From Branchiostoma floridae (taxonomy: Eukaryota; Chordata; Leptocardii; Amphioxiformes; Branchiostomatidae): DNA of 64,000 nucleotides. This document shows, one piece after another, positions 33,417-45,132 of this stretch. The stretch covers positions 18,782,621-18,846,620 of the forward strand of contig NC_049993.1 of the NCBI RefSeq assembly GCF_000003815.2, written 5' to 3'. How positions within the stretch are numbered: position 1 is the first letter of the stretch; each line of letters begins with the position of its first letter. The notes under the pieces are model-generated. The model worked only from the letters and a program-made list of their open reading frames with translations. It was not told the origin of the DNA and ran no database searches. The position numbers and the translations under genes are program-made.

Positions 33417-35228
33417 CAGGGGCGGATCCAGGATTTTGCAAAGGGGGGGCGCGTATGCTGTTGCACCTGAGGTCGTGGCCGAAGGCCACGAATGCGCAGC
33501 GTAGCTGCGCGGGGGGAGAGCACGAGAGGGGGGTGTCCCCCCTCTCGTTGGGGGGGTTTGGGGGGCCTCCCCCGAGAACTTTTTAAAATAAAGAGGCTCT
33601 CTGGTGCATTTTAGAGCCATTTCTGTGCATAAATAACCAACGGATCAACACTGACTTTTAGGGCTGAACAAATATAATAAACGAACGAACACTGATTTTT
33701 ATAGTTAGCAATCTCACATTCAACAATCATATTTTTGGCCTGGGGGAACGGCCATCGAAACATGTCTTGAGCTGGGGGGAGGGCCATTGAAAAAAAATTG
33801 CCTAAGGGGCCTTAAAAATAGAAGCAAAATGTGCCCCTGAAATGCAGGAAATGAAGTTTCAGGTGGTCAAGATTTCAATTTTTCTCTGGACGTGCCTGGC
33901 GACGCCTTGCGCCTCCGGCGCCCACGACGCTCTGGCGCTCGTCAAAAATCTTTTCCCCTGACAGAAATGTCATTACATTTAGCATAGTCTACCAGCAAAG
34001 CTTATCCCTCAAAGTGCAGAAAATCCTGTATCAGAGGGTTCAAATTTCAACATTTTTCTCCAGACCTACCTTGCGACGGCTCGTGCGCTCGAAGTTGTGA
34101 AAAAACGTTGGGGGCGTCGTCGCCGTCAATAATGTAGGTTAAAAACCCTACTAAACTATTAAACTATTAAACTTAGCTTAGTCTGCCAGCAAATTTGTCC
34201 ATCAAAAGTTAGGAAAGATCGTTTCAGATAGTCAAGATTTCAAATTTTCCCGGGAGAGCATGCCCCGGACCCCCTAGGATTACGTCAATATAGTTCGCCC
34301 TCCCCATAAGAAATTTGCTGCAGCCGCCTCTGTCGTGTAATTCCATGTTCGCACGAAGTTAACGAAGACTATATAGAAACTAAAATTGGTATCAATATCA
34401 ATCCTGTGTGCATCGGTTCTTTGTAAACACAATGGTTCACGGACGACAACGGGATAAAACATTACGATGTTTACTTTCTTGACAGCGGGCTCTCTGCTGC
34501 GTGCATATGATCGACGTAATCATGCATATGATGGCGCGAAAATTTTTCGTCAAGTCTGTTGCTTGGCCGAAATAACTCCCGTTTTGGAATGATTACAGCA
34601 GTATTAAAGCGGTTTTCGTCACGATATAGCTACCCAAATCTTTTCCAGAACATTACCTTAGTTTCTTTTGTGTAAATATCGTACATGTGTAGTGGAAAAG
34701 ATCGCCGTTTTTGTTTTTACCTGACCCATTTTGCATCAGCCCTCCCCCCGGTAAATATCGTCAAGTCCCTAAGCGGAGACATATCGTAAGTTTGACACAT
34801 TTTTACTCCTGACATTTACCGTCAAAGTATGAATGAATGAATGTTTAATATTGTATCTTGCATCGCTCANNNNNNNNNNNNNNNNNNNNNNNNNNNNNNN
34901 NNNNNNNNNNNNNNNNNNNNNNNNNNNNNNNNNNNNNNNNNNNNNNNNNNNNNNNNNNNNNNNNNNNNNNNNNNNNNNNNNNNNNNNNNNNNNNNNNNNN
35001 NNNNNNNNNNNNNNNNNNNNNNNNNNNNNNNNNNNNNNNNNNNNNNNNNNNNNNNNNNNNNNNNNNNNNNNNNNNNNNNNNNNNNNNNNNNNNNNNNNNN
35101 NNNNNNNNNNNNNNNNNNNNNNNNNNNNNNNNNNNNNNNNNNNNNTTTGTGGTCCAGCCGAATTTTTTTTGGGGTCCAGCCAAAGGGGGGGCGCGCACCG
35201 GGTGCACCCCCCCCCTAATCCGCGCCTG
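33417..35228. mobile_element. TIR element inserted in LRR gene 2 signal-peptide codons
   Basis: The element begins CAGGGGCGGATCCAGG and ends CCTAATCCGCGCCTG, imperfect inverted termini. AACAG is repeated at both borders (33412-33416 and 35229-35233). Siblings have the unbroken sequence (GAACCAGCAGCCTCCTC), proving insertion. The interior is GC-rich at both ends with nested hairpins (GTGGCCGAAGGCCAC, GCGCAGCGTAGCTGCGC) and a 276-N gap (34870-35145). No transposase frame is seen. The GGGGCGGATCCAGG terminus is typical of non-autonomous elements common in invertebrates; superfamily not assigned because the duplication reads as 5 bp. Confidence 0.85.
34870..35145. other. Assembly gap (276 N) inside the inserted TIR element
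   Basis: Sized gap; the internal content of the element is incomplete. Confidence 0.98.
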
Positions 35229-35254
35229 AACAGCCTCCTCACTTTGTTGGACAT

Positions 35255-36290
35255 ACTGGGGTGTAGCCTAATATAAAATTGGCACAAAAAGTTTGGAATA
35301 TTGACTTTGGTAATGATCATATTTCATTATTATTGATTACTCATGGAATGAGCACCAGGCTTGCTTACCTGGATGCTCACCAAAAAAAGTGCCCAAATTT
35401 CCCAAATTGTGTTCAACACTTAATTGTTCTGTTGGTATGGGCACAGATTTGAATGTTTCAATCAATCCTTTCTGATGTTACATTTGATATACAGAACTTA
35501 CATGTTTATTTTTGGCACATTGAGTAGAGTATATCTGCCCTATTGGCAGTTGGATGGCCAAATCAAAGCGTGGAGGTGGCAAGGAGAACCCCACGCTGAC
35601 TTTCACATGGATAAAGTACAGCGTTTTGTGGTACCACCAGAGAAAAGTCATCCCTGCCAACCTCAATTATATAACAAAGATATAGGGACACCATCTCTTA
35701 TCCAGTTGCAATGTCTTACTTTTTCAAGACGGGTCCAAGTGCCATTCTGCAAGATTCCAACGCCAAACAGAGAAAGGACCAATGAAGACTTACGTCCAGC
35801 TGCAGGATGCAATGCAGGGATACAGTCAGGATTTTCTGGCCAAATAATCCTACAGCTTATATATGGCTCAGCACCTGATTGAACACCAGGTCTTCTTGGG
35901 TCAAATTGTTTGCTTGACTAATGAGTAATCAGGGCTCGACATTCATTTTGGGCTGGCCATGGAAGTTGAGCAAAAAAGTCACTTGCACCAAAAGAAAATT
36001 ACTCGCACAACTCGGGTGCATGTGCACCCAATACTGGGTGTATGTGCACCCAAAATTGGAGCTGTGCACCAAATATTTTTCTGTGGGTGCACCCAACTAT
36101 TTATCATCATAAATACATATAGGTTTACGTAATAAAGATGTAGGAATGGATTTCTGGATTGTTAATGGAGTAGGAAATGGTGTATGTAAACATAGAATGG
36201 CATATAAGGCTGTATCAGATCTGTAGTTGACAAAATCATGAAAATTTGTTGCAATGTACGTCATGTAACTTAAAGAAGGACAGCGGGATG
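35255..36290. other. Upstream region of LRR gene 2
   Basis: The acceptor TATATTAG sits just before the start region. A 152-codon plus-strand frame at 35424-35882 has no recognisable features and I do not call it a gene. At 35930-36110 is a GTGCACCC-rich repeat related to 17660-17940. The GTGT-type first-exon donor seen at genes 1 and 4 was not found here. Confidence 0.45.
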
Positions 36291-36297
36291 GATTGCT

Positions 36298-36940
36298 TCA
36301 ACACAAACACACATGCACACACACACATAAACACAGACACACATGCACACACACACATGCTCACAGACACACAGACACATGCACACACACACATGCACAC
36401 ACACACACACATGCACACGCACACACACATAAACACAGACACACAATCACTCATGCACACAGACACACGCACACACACACATGCACACACACACATGCAC
36501 ACACACATGCACACGCACACACATGCACACATACACACACACATGCACACGCACACACACACATAAACACAGACACACACACAATCACTCATGCACACAG
36601 ACACATGCACACACACATGCACACACGCACACATGCATGTGCACACGCACGCACACACATAAACAGAGACACACACATGCACACACAGACATAAACACAA
36701 ACACACATGCACAAAGACACGCAAACACATACAAACATATGCACACGCATATACATGCGCACGCACACATAAACACAAACACGCATATGCACACAGAGAC
36801 ACACACAAACACACACATAAACACTTACACACACATGTACTCACACGCACACACATGCACACACTTACACAAACACAGACACACACATGCACACACGAAC
36901 ACACATAAACACACACACACATGCACACACACACATATCT
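36298..36940. repeat. Long compound CA/CACATG microsatellite
   Basis: About 640 bp of ACACAC with interspersed ATGC, GACA and ATAAAC steps. All long frames here (His/Thr on plus, Cys/Val on minus) are repeat artefacts. Confidence 0.97.
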
Positions 36941-37701
36941 TCATCCACATCCACATATATTATGATGTACATGTACATGACACACATACACAATGTACCC
37001 ATTACAAATGCAACCAAAAGCAAATTCTTCTTGGCAAAGGTAACAAGAAAGACCGTAGCACTGAAAATTTTGATGTGGTAATAGTTTAAGCTACTGAAAT
37101 GAAAATTCTGTTGACAAAAGTACAGTAACCTTAGAAATCTCCTTCCTACCAACGTTATATTTGAGTAGAAATAATGAAATTTAAGTTTGTGATATTTTTA
37201 GTTTAAAGAGTGAAAAGAAGGCTACTATCTGATTCTGACTGGCAATTTACCAAGTTCCTTCTGACATACCCTTATTGCAATTTTGCAATGATGTATGCAC
37301 CAAATATTTGATCTGACAATTCTTCAAACAATTTTACCTCTATCTGTAATCAACAAAGAAACACAGGCACACTGCATCATGTAGGGTAACACTAACAGAG
37401 GACGAGTTGATTGACTCACCTCAGTATATGTTTTCTGTCTGGGAACTCTGCAAAGTCTCAGAGAGTTTGTCTTAAGTGTGTCCTTCAACTCAGCGCTGAG
37501 GTGGTTGGACTACCTGAGGTTAAATATAGATGTTGACTGTGTTTTAATGTGTTTTAATGTGTTACATGCCCACAGGTGATACAAGTCGTCTGAACATAGT
37601 GAGTCGCTTGTGACATACAGTATTTACTGTAGTTAAACTTTACAGTTTAAATTTCTATACAGTTAAAATTACAGTTAAAAGTATATAATATTTTTGATAT
37701 G

Positions 37702-38613
37702 TACAGTCAAACTTGTCTATAGCGGCCACTCAAGGGACTGGTCAAAATTGGCCACTATAGAGAAGTGGCCACTATAGAGAATATGCTAATTAATTGACCA
37801 CAAGCAATAAGTTACACATGGTTTTAGTACCCACTGATCTTTATTCGTATAATGCAGTACTGTACATGTACTGCAATGATTTTTACACTACATGTATTAA
37901 GAAAACAAAAGTCATCAAAATTTTTAAATGTTCTACAGTTGATATTGTCTGAAGAGACCGGTATCGTCATATTTATTTGATCTTTCGTCTTGTATCCTTT
38001 GATACTTCGCCGTCCGTGTGTTCCCGCTCGCGTTCACACGTCAGATTCGCCCATTATGCTAATCTGGTACTCACAAGAAAAGTCTCGTCATTTTAGACTT
38101 ATCTCTTAATAAATGTAAGAATAAAATCAACCATAGTCTGAAGTTCATATCATTTTGTCTTTGTAACAATTTATCAAGAAAGTTTTTGTGATGTAAATTA
38201 TTCTAAGCGATAGTGTATTAGAACGTAACTTTAACACAATTTACCTCCGTAATATTGGTGTCGTCTATTGACCTTATATGACCTCTTTTGTCAGCGGGTA
38301 TGGGTATAGCGCCAATTTACGAAGTTTTGTTTTGAAAATAAATCAAAGAGGTTTTAAATCCGGCGTAGGCTGACGATACAGCCTCTGTATATGGCTGAAC
38401 GCGTGTCGAAACATAGATCAGCGGTCCGCGTGGCCGTAATCGGCAGTGTTTTTGTACCTGCGGGACCGGAAATCGTGTGGCCGTGGCCGCGTTGGACAGG
38501 TGGCCGCTAAGCCTATTTCTTAATCATTACGAATCCAAGGGACCGACAAAAAGTGGCCACTATGGGCAGGTGGCTGGTATACAAAGGTGGCCGCTAATAC
38601 AGGTCTGACTGTA
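37702..38613. mobile_element. Non-autonomous TIR element (TACAGTCA termini)
   Basis: Left end TACAGTCAAACTTGTCTATA, right end TTAGCGGCCACC reversed, finishing TGACTGTA; arms of ~28 bp with GCGGCCAC blocks repeated inside (GTGGCCACTATAGAGAA). Ends coincide with TA, fitting Tc1/mariner-like insertion. No transposase. A truncated relative starts at 44474. Confidence 0.75.
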
Positions 38614-39227
38614 CATGCATGTGGCTATACAATGAATGCTGCAAAACACCTTCAGCTGTAGCACCATGTATATATCATGACATGTATTAGTAAGTACCCC
38701 AAAAGAGGTCACATTATTATCAATGCAAACTTCAGAAAATCAATACTAATCATTTAGGTGGAACAAGATCATTGTGAAATACTTATTGCACTGAGGCACT
38801 GTAAATTCCGCCATTATTTCCTGCAGGCTCCCACAATGTGCTGATTTCAGTCCTGATTTAGTAGTTGTTTCCTACTTGTCATGTTGACAAAAGTCTTACA
38901 TCTTGAAATCACCCCCCCCCCCACTAATACTGTACAATGGCAGCAGGTGAGCATTAAAAAAAGTCTGTGAATTATTTGTTATCTGTAATGATAAGTTCAC
39001 GTTTCAGTCGTCACAGTGAAAACCGTGAACATAAAAGTACAGTGAAAAAATCAGGAATTACAGTATTCTTGTATGCAAGTTTTCCTCAGATGCTAGAAGT
39101 AACACCCATAATTACATTGAAGTTTATGCAGAAATATTGGAAATATAATATACCAAAGTGGTAGAATATGGCAATACACCTTCAGCTGTGGTACCATGTA
39201 TAGTAACAAGTACCCCAAAAGGTCACA

Positions 39228-39423
39228 TACAGTAAATGCATTTAAGTTCGCAGGGATTTAATTTCGCGGTAGCGGGAAAAAGGAATTTTCGCGGTGGTTT
39301 TAAGTTCACGTTACACCATAGACTGCAGTCTAATACCATACATTAGACAAATGTCCTTGGTGGTTTTAAGTTTGCAGTGAAGTGGTCACCGCAAAAACCG
39401 CAAACATTTCTGCATTTACAGTA
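39228..39423. mobile_element. Palindromic MITE, copy with perfect termini
   Basis: TACAGTAAATGCA at the left and TGCATTTACAGTA at the right are perfect inverses. Interior GTTCGCAGGGATT and GCGGTGGTTTTAAGTT blocks are as in the copies at 27096 and 41028. Confidence 0.8.
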
Positions 39424-41027
39424 ATTATCAATATGCAAACTCTGGAAGATAAAGACTATTTAGGAACAGGGTTTTGAAATATTTATTGTGCTGAGATACT
39501 TTTACAATGTCATGTAAATCCTCCCATTTCCTTCAGGCCCCCACAATGATTATACTACCTGAGATTTTAGCCCTGATTTAGTACATGTGGTAACTGTTGT
39601 TTCTTGTCACATTGACAAAAGTACTACATTTGTACATTATATCTTTGACCTTGAAATCTCTCCTCTACTATACTTGTACAATTTTCCCTCAGGTTCTAGA
39701 AGTAGAAATCCTACAAAATGTGTAGAAAGTGAGACTTTTGACTTGTAAAATATTTGATATCAGAATGTGGCTGATCTTTGTGTCAATCAAGTGCCTTCTG
39801 ACATGTTGTTTGACATTTCCTCTGCCATTTTGTTTTGACTGTTATTATTATGAACCAAACATTTGATTTCACAATCTTTCAACTACTCTTGGACAAAAAA
39901 GATATCAAATATAGTAGTAGGGTTATAGAGGAGGTGTTGATTGACTCACCTCTGTATACATAATGCCAGTTTACTTGTTCTCAGTCTGCAAACTCCTTAA
40001 AGTCTCAGGAGTTTGTTTTAAGTGTGACCTTCCACTCAGTACTAAGGTGGTTGGACTACCTGAGGTTACATATAGAGACACTGGGTTCAGTTGACAGTGC
40101 CTAATGTGTTACATGCCCACAGGTGATACATGTGGTAGTTAGATGTGCCAGTCGTCTGAGCATAATGAGTTGTTGTGATACACTGTAAGTTTACAAGTAA
40201 AATGTTTGGCTATTAATATTATACGGTGTTACAATGTCTGAAAGGGTGCAGCTGTTACACCATGTATAGTGACAAATACCCTAAAAGAGGTCACATCATG
40301 ATTCATGTGTAAAGTCCAGAAAATGTTGACTCGAGTATGATTTGAGACGGTCACCTTGAAATCTCCTTCCTAATATCCTTGACCTTGTTCTTTTAGAAGA
40401 AGTGCAAATCTTGGAAAGTGATATTTTTGACTAAAAAGGAGATCAGAATGTGGCTGATGTGTGTGTTATCAAGTGCCTATTCTGACAGACCTGTTTGACA
40501 TTTTTCCTCGTCGCCATTTTGTGATGACGTATGAACCAAACCTTTGATTGCACTATCCGATTTATCTTCTATTGTTCCTATCATGGACAGAATAGCCATC
40601 AGGTAACTTGTAGGGTCACAGAGAAGAAGTTGATTGACTTACCTCAGTATGGAAGGAAGACGTCTTCAGTCTACAAACTCCTTAAAGTCTGTCTTAACAG
40701 TCACAGTGTCCTTCAGTGTGTCCTTCAACTCAGTGCTGAGCTCATGAGGTGGTCGGACTACTTCAGGTTAATTATAGGGTTCAGCCCACAGTGCCTGTTG
40801 TCTGACATGCCAACAGGTCATACCTGTGGTAGTTACTGGCCTGACTCAAGGGCGCTCCTAGCGGCCCGCTTGACAGTTACAAGTGCATGGGGAGGGGCCA
40901 GTTAATCCCCCGGTGAGATATTGTGTAAACACAGGCTATGGTAGTTACATGTGCCAACCATAAAAAGCTGTTTGTGACACACTGTAAAGTGCCTTGAAGT
41001 CAGAATCAAAAAAGTCAATTCGGAGAA

Positions 41028-41174
41028 TACTGTATATGCAGAAATGTTCACGGTGGTTTTATGTTCGTGGTTTTCGCTGTGGCAACTTCACCGCAAACTT
41101 CAAACCACCGCGAACAGTCCATTTTCCCAGTACTGTGAACTTAAATCCCTGCGAACTTAAATGTATTTACAGTA
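41028..41174. mobile_element. Palindromic MITE (TTCGCGG-type), copy b
   Basis: Duplicate of 27096-27242, carried by the duplicated segment; offset 13,932 bp. Only scattered substitutions separate the two. Confidence 0.75.
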
Positions 41175-41870
41175 ACCCTTCTTTAAAGAAAGAAGTTTTC
41201 CTTTAGAATTGAAGCTAGTTATCTTGCACAGAATTTTGTTCATGCTTCCAAAGTCCAAAAGGCTCTTTAAAATTTTACCTTACTTGTAGCTGAAAACCCT
41301 TAAGTTTGCTTAATGTCATTGGTTTCTGTGGATATTTCCTTTTGATGTGAAAAATATGCTAAGTTCCAAAAATCATGAAACTTCTGAAACTTGATTCTTG
41401 AAACAATTCTTGTCATTGGCTTGAACCATGTGGTTTTAACACTTAACATCATCGTGCCTTTTGAGATGAACTATCAATTCAGTTACATTGCAATCATTGT
41501 TTTCACTAGCCCAGGACATACATACTTGAAAACAATTAGACCTTGCATTCAATATTTATCTAGTTGTAGTGAGCCTAAAGTCTGCAATACAAGGATGACA
41601 TTTATTATATGTTTATTTAGAGACACTCTCATCTTAGAGACAGTTTGGTAGCCCTGCAACGTAATTGATTTCCAAGGGGGCCCATCATACATAGCATAAT
41701 ATAAATACGATGTGTAAATCATGGAAAATAAGACTTAAGAGAGGTTTAGAGGGCTATTTGAATTCTTCATAAATCGTAGTTGACCGTTTCTAATACTACA
41801 TTAAGTTTTGTCAGTAAATAATTCGTAAGCAAACATTTTCACTATGATTCTACGAAGCAGGTTTCTTGTG

Positions 41871-42500
41871 GGGATAGTGTTCAGCACCAGGGACAGGTAC
41901 GTTTGCCTATATATATATGGTGTTTAGCACCAATTACAGATGCAGATACCTGAGTGTGGATGGTGTTAAGACCAGGGACAGATGTTTTTACCTGTATGGA
42001 TGGCGTTAAGCACTAAGGACAGGCGTTTTACCTGTGTGTGGATGGTGTTCAGCACCAAGGACAGGTGTGTTTACCTGTGTGTGGATGGTGTTCAGCACCA
42101 AGGACAGGTGTGTTTACCTGTGTGTGGATGGTGTTCAGCACCAAGGACAGGTGTGTTTTACCTGTGTGTGGATGGTGTTCAGCACCAAGGACAGATGTGT
42201 TTACCTGTGTGTGGATGGTGTTCAGCTCAAAGCACAGATGTGTTTACCTGTGTTTGGATGGTGTTTAGCACCAAGGACAGGTGTGTTTACCTGTGTGTGG
42301 ATGGTGTTCTGCACCAGGGACAGGTGTGTTTGCATGTGTGTGGATGGTGTTCAGCACCAAGGACAGGTGTGTTTGCATGTGTGTGGATGGTGTTCAGCAC
42401 CAAGGACAGGTGTGTTTGCCTGTGTGTGGATGGTGTATAGCACTAAAGATAGTTTTGTTTAGGTGTATGGATGGCATTCAGCACTAAGGACAGGCATGTT
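41871..42500 (+). repeat. 43-bp minisatellite, locus 4 (LRR duplicon 3)
   Basis: About 13 units. A subset carries GTGTGTTTGCATGTGTGTGG instead of TTTACCTG, seen as three adjacent units, so the variant spread locally. Confidence 0.95.
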
Positions 42501-42623
42501 CACCTCTATCCTGATCACACTTTACGTAACAACTGACCTATAGAGTAGCAATCCAACTCCACAGGCACACATAGACTGGAGACCACTTGGCCAACACAGT
42601 TGAGTTCCCCTTATTACTAAGCA

Positions 42624-42629
42624 TTTATT
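42624..42629 (-). terminator. Candidate poly(A) signal for LRR gene 3
   Basis: AATAAA on the minus strand in the conserved flank; 2.5 kb after the stop codon, including the 1.07-kb inserted element at 42784. Confidence 0.5.
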
Positions 42630-42783
42630 GAAAATATGACAATACATTACACCGATCAGCCAGGCAGCTAGGCTTGTTATCTGCCCACAGAGATATACAG
42701 GCAATAACTCAAACTAAAACATACTCAGGGAGTACAGCATCAGTGAGCTGCAGTAAGTTCACGTGAGTGTTTGCTATAACATA

Positions 42784-43857
42784 TAACGGCACAAACTGTA
42801 TATTCGACACCCCTTTTATCCGACACTTTTCATCACCTATCTGTCAGTAAAAATCTACCGCTTGCATGCAAATTCTTTCTAGTGCTTTATAAAACCAGTA
42901 ACATGTATGACATAAAACCTTGAAAATTTGAGCTCTCAAAGATCGCATGTTGGAGCAGCAAGTTAATCAATCTTCCGGTGTGTTTTCCTGCCGATAGTGA
43001 AGCCGTGGGAAGGGGGCAGAGGTCATGATTTCGAGGGATCTTACATTACGTCTTTACATTACAAAACCATAATCACAGTGAATAAATAACAAATCAATGA
43101 ACTGTCCATTGATGACAACCAACATGCCTTGGAATGTCTCTCCTTCAAGTACAACGCGGCTTTGTTATGCTTATCGGCAGCCTTCCGAACGCAGGCGCCA
43201 TTTTGAAAATGTGCATCAGCACCCCCAATCTGTAATGCTCACATCCCAATACACAGTAAGGCGGATCTCACCGGCGATACCAACAGCCCCACATGGGGAC
43301 GTACTGTAAGGAGTTTGTAGTGTGTTGTGTGGGTATATTTTTTGGGAGCCATTCACAAAACAACGTATTTACCGACATTTTCTTATCAAACAACGGATTA
43401 AAAGTTTCATAGAACGTCATAACCGTGAAGTGGAACAGCAGAAAGGATTTGCCACTGCTTGATGCATTTTCGGGCCATGTTTAGATCGCGATGCCGTTAG
43501 TTTACCGACATGCCGATTTGCCGATGAAACCTTGAGTAAGTGCCTGCCGATTGATACAAATTTGACGTTGTAAATATGAAATTCGTTGATAATCAGCCTT
43601 GTCATATTATTGTGACGGATTAAAGTTCCCCTGGGAATAGAATCCCAAGGGACTTGCTATCAGTTACACTCTCTTTGAAGTGTTAATTTCTGCTGATACC
43701 ACGGAAAGTGGGAGACCAATGCACGTGTAGTGATGGCCGGGGAAACATAGTAAGCAGTGCACTAAATAGTTTCCGGAATGCCCAAAAGTCTGCTTGTTTA
43801 TTCATGGTTCAGTGTTGAAAATGCTGGAAAGTGTCGGATAAATGTTCTATGCCGTTA
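42784..43857. mobile_element. TIR element in the 3' region of LRR gene 3
   Basis: Ends TAACGGCA / TGCCGTTA, with TTTATCCGACACTTTT and its inverse (GAAAGTGTCGGATAAA) a few tens of bases inside each end. The sibling duplicon 4 has an empty site near 57185 (GCTATAATATATACTAACCAA), so insertion followed duplication. Carries a 70-codon frame at 43097-43309 of no recognisable identity. Confidence 0.75.
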
Positions 43858-44522
43858 CCAACCAAGCAACTTCTTTAAGACTAGTATGTTACCTAAGTCA
43901 CTAATCTAAAAGCTACTTAGCATACATTATTACATTGCAATTATCATTTCATGCAATACTATATGACAGTTATACAGTCAAACACATATTAAGTACAGCA
44001 GCTGCTGCAGATATTATTAAGTTGCCATTCTGTTCATTATTCAGTGCTCTTTTGCTCCAGTTTGGACATTGCAATATGTCAATTCTAAGTATAACATTAG
44101 AGACAGTTTTAAACAAGCTGCTACAAATGGCACTATAACTTATAATTCACACCACCAACTTACCACTGGGAATATAGTCTTAAACTAGTTTTCCAAAAAA
44201 TTGCATGTATTTTGAATAATATGTACTTTGACTCTCTAATTCCAAAACTATTATCCATTATTAACTGTTGACAGTGATCAAATAGTCCTAACACCCTCAC
44301 ATTTGGTGAGAGCTAAGCTTACAAAATAAAGCTACAGTTGTATTAAGATTTCAAAAGCTATAATTATTTACAGATTCCACACTGCAGTTTGTAACATGTT
44401 GGCTTTTGTTTAAAAATATGTAATACTATATAATAACAGGTATAGCTAATTGACAAGAAAAGGATCAATTTTGTACAGTCAAACCTGTCTATAGCAGCCT
44501 AAGGGACTGGAGAAATGTGGCC

Positions 44523-44560
<38 letters not shown>

Positions 44561-45132
44561 GGTGGTCACTATTATAATAGAGAAAATTTTGATCAATTGA
44601 CCATGAGCAATAAGTTACATATAATTTCAGTTACCCACTGATCTTTCTCACCAAGTAACATTGTCAGGATCGTCTCAAAATTCAACTGACCCTGCCAAAG
44701 TTAAATCTACTGAAAATGATTGATATTGCCATGTGCAATGTTGGTAAATTCGCCGACAAAGACTTGTACTCTAACGTTCAAGGCACGCGTACCTTCCGCT
44801 CCCGCCAAAGGATCCTGGCAAGGCAGTTCCTTCAGCATACATGTAGGTACTCCTTTTTATGGGGGGGGGGGTGTCTTTAATATTTTTGTCTTTATCTGTT
44901 GTCTCTAATGTCCAACCGTATGATAAGTATAATGGTGCTACTTACTCTATACATGTAGGTGGACGTGTTGCTGATTTGAAGATTGATAGGAAAACCTCTC
45001 TATCAACATCCTTAACAGTCTTCCCTATCAGCGATCTGTTGTGCCTTACTATAGGTTGGTTTTAGGACTCCTACTTAGGGCCAAATCATTATTTTTAGAA
45101 AGTGATTCTTTAAAGCAATGGTTACGTGTTGT
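43858..45132. other. Presumed 3' UTR of LRR gene 3
   Basis: No coding exon. Matches 57190-58085 in pieces (CATATTAAGTACAGCAGCTG, TTTGCTCCAGTTTGGACATT, a long G run then TCTTT). Contains a truncated TACAGTCA-type element at 44474 with an internal (AT)n run. Confidence 0.6.

Larger units (their letters stand above)
28974..35254 (-). pseudogene. LRR receptor gene 2, interrupted and incomplete
   Basis: Family start codon at 35254 (MSNKVRRL), then a 1.8-kb insertion, then the gene resumes at 33416 (LLLVLLLIILKEAG hydrophobic core, CSSSC N-cap). It has eleven near-identical LRR modules between ~33100 and 32340, more than any sibling, further LRRs, and a C-cap with NNPWQCDC near 31990. The Thr/Pro/Ser stalk is the 96-bp minisatellite. 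A cluster of extra bases at ~31359-31404 shifts the frame, probably a sequence error. Helix and tail are not present. An in-frame Met at 33620 inside the inserted element could still supply a start upstream of the intact hydrophobic core, so a chimeric secreted product is conceivable. I call it broken as assembled. Confidence 0.8.
36941..41870. other. Intergenic repeats between LRR duplicons 2 and 3
   Basis: No gene. Contents: 650-bp repeat units (37200-37640, 39640-40900), a Tc1-like MITE (37702-38613), a palindromic MITE (39228-39423) and a segment at about 40.6-41.9 kb that is a near copy of 26.7-28.0 kb. The copy includes a second copy of the palindromic MITE. Confidence 0.7.

Noticed and set aside
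35424-35882. 152-codon plus-strand frame as a gene
   Set aside because: No recognisable domain, no splice context and no counterpart upstream of the sibling LRR genes; likely chance or an old element.
36236-37089. His/Thr-rich and Cys/Val-rich frames over CA repeats (also 509-770 and 61653-62202)
   Set aside because: Dinucleotide repeats give open frames in every phase; no coding evidence.
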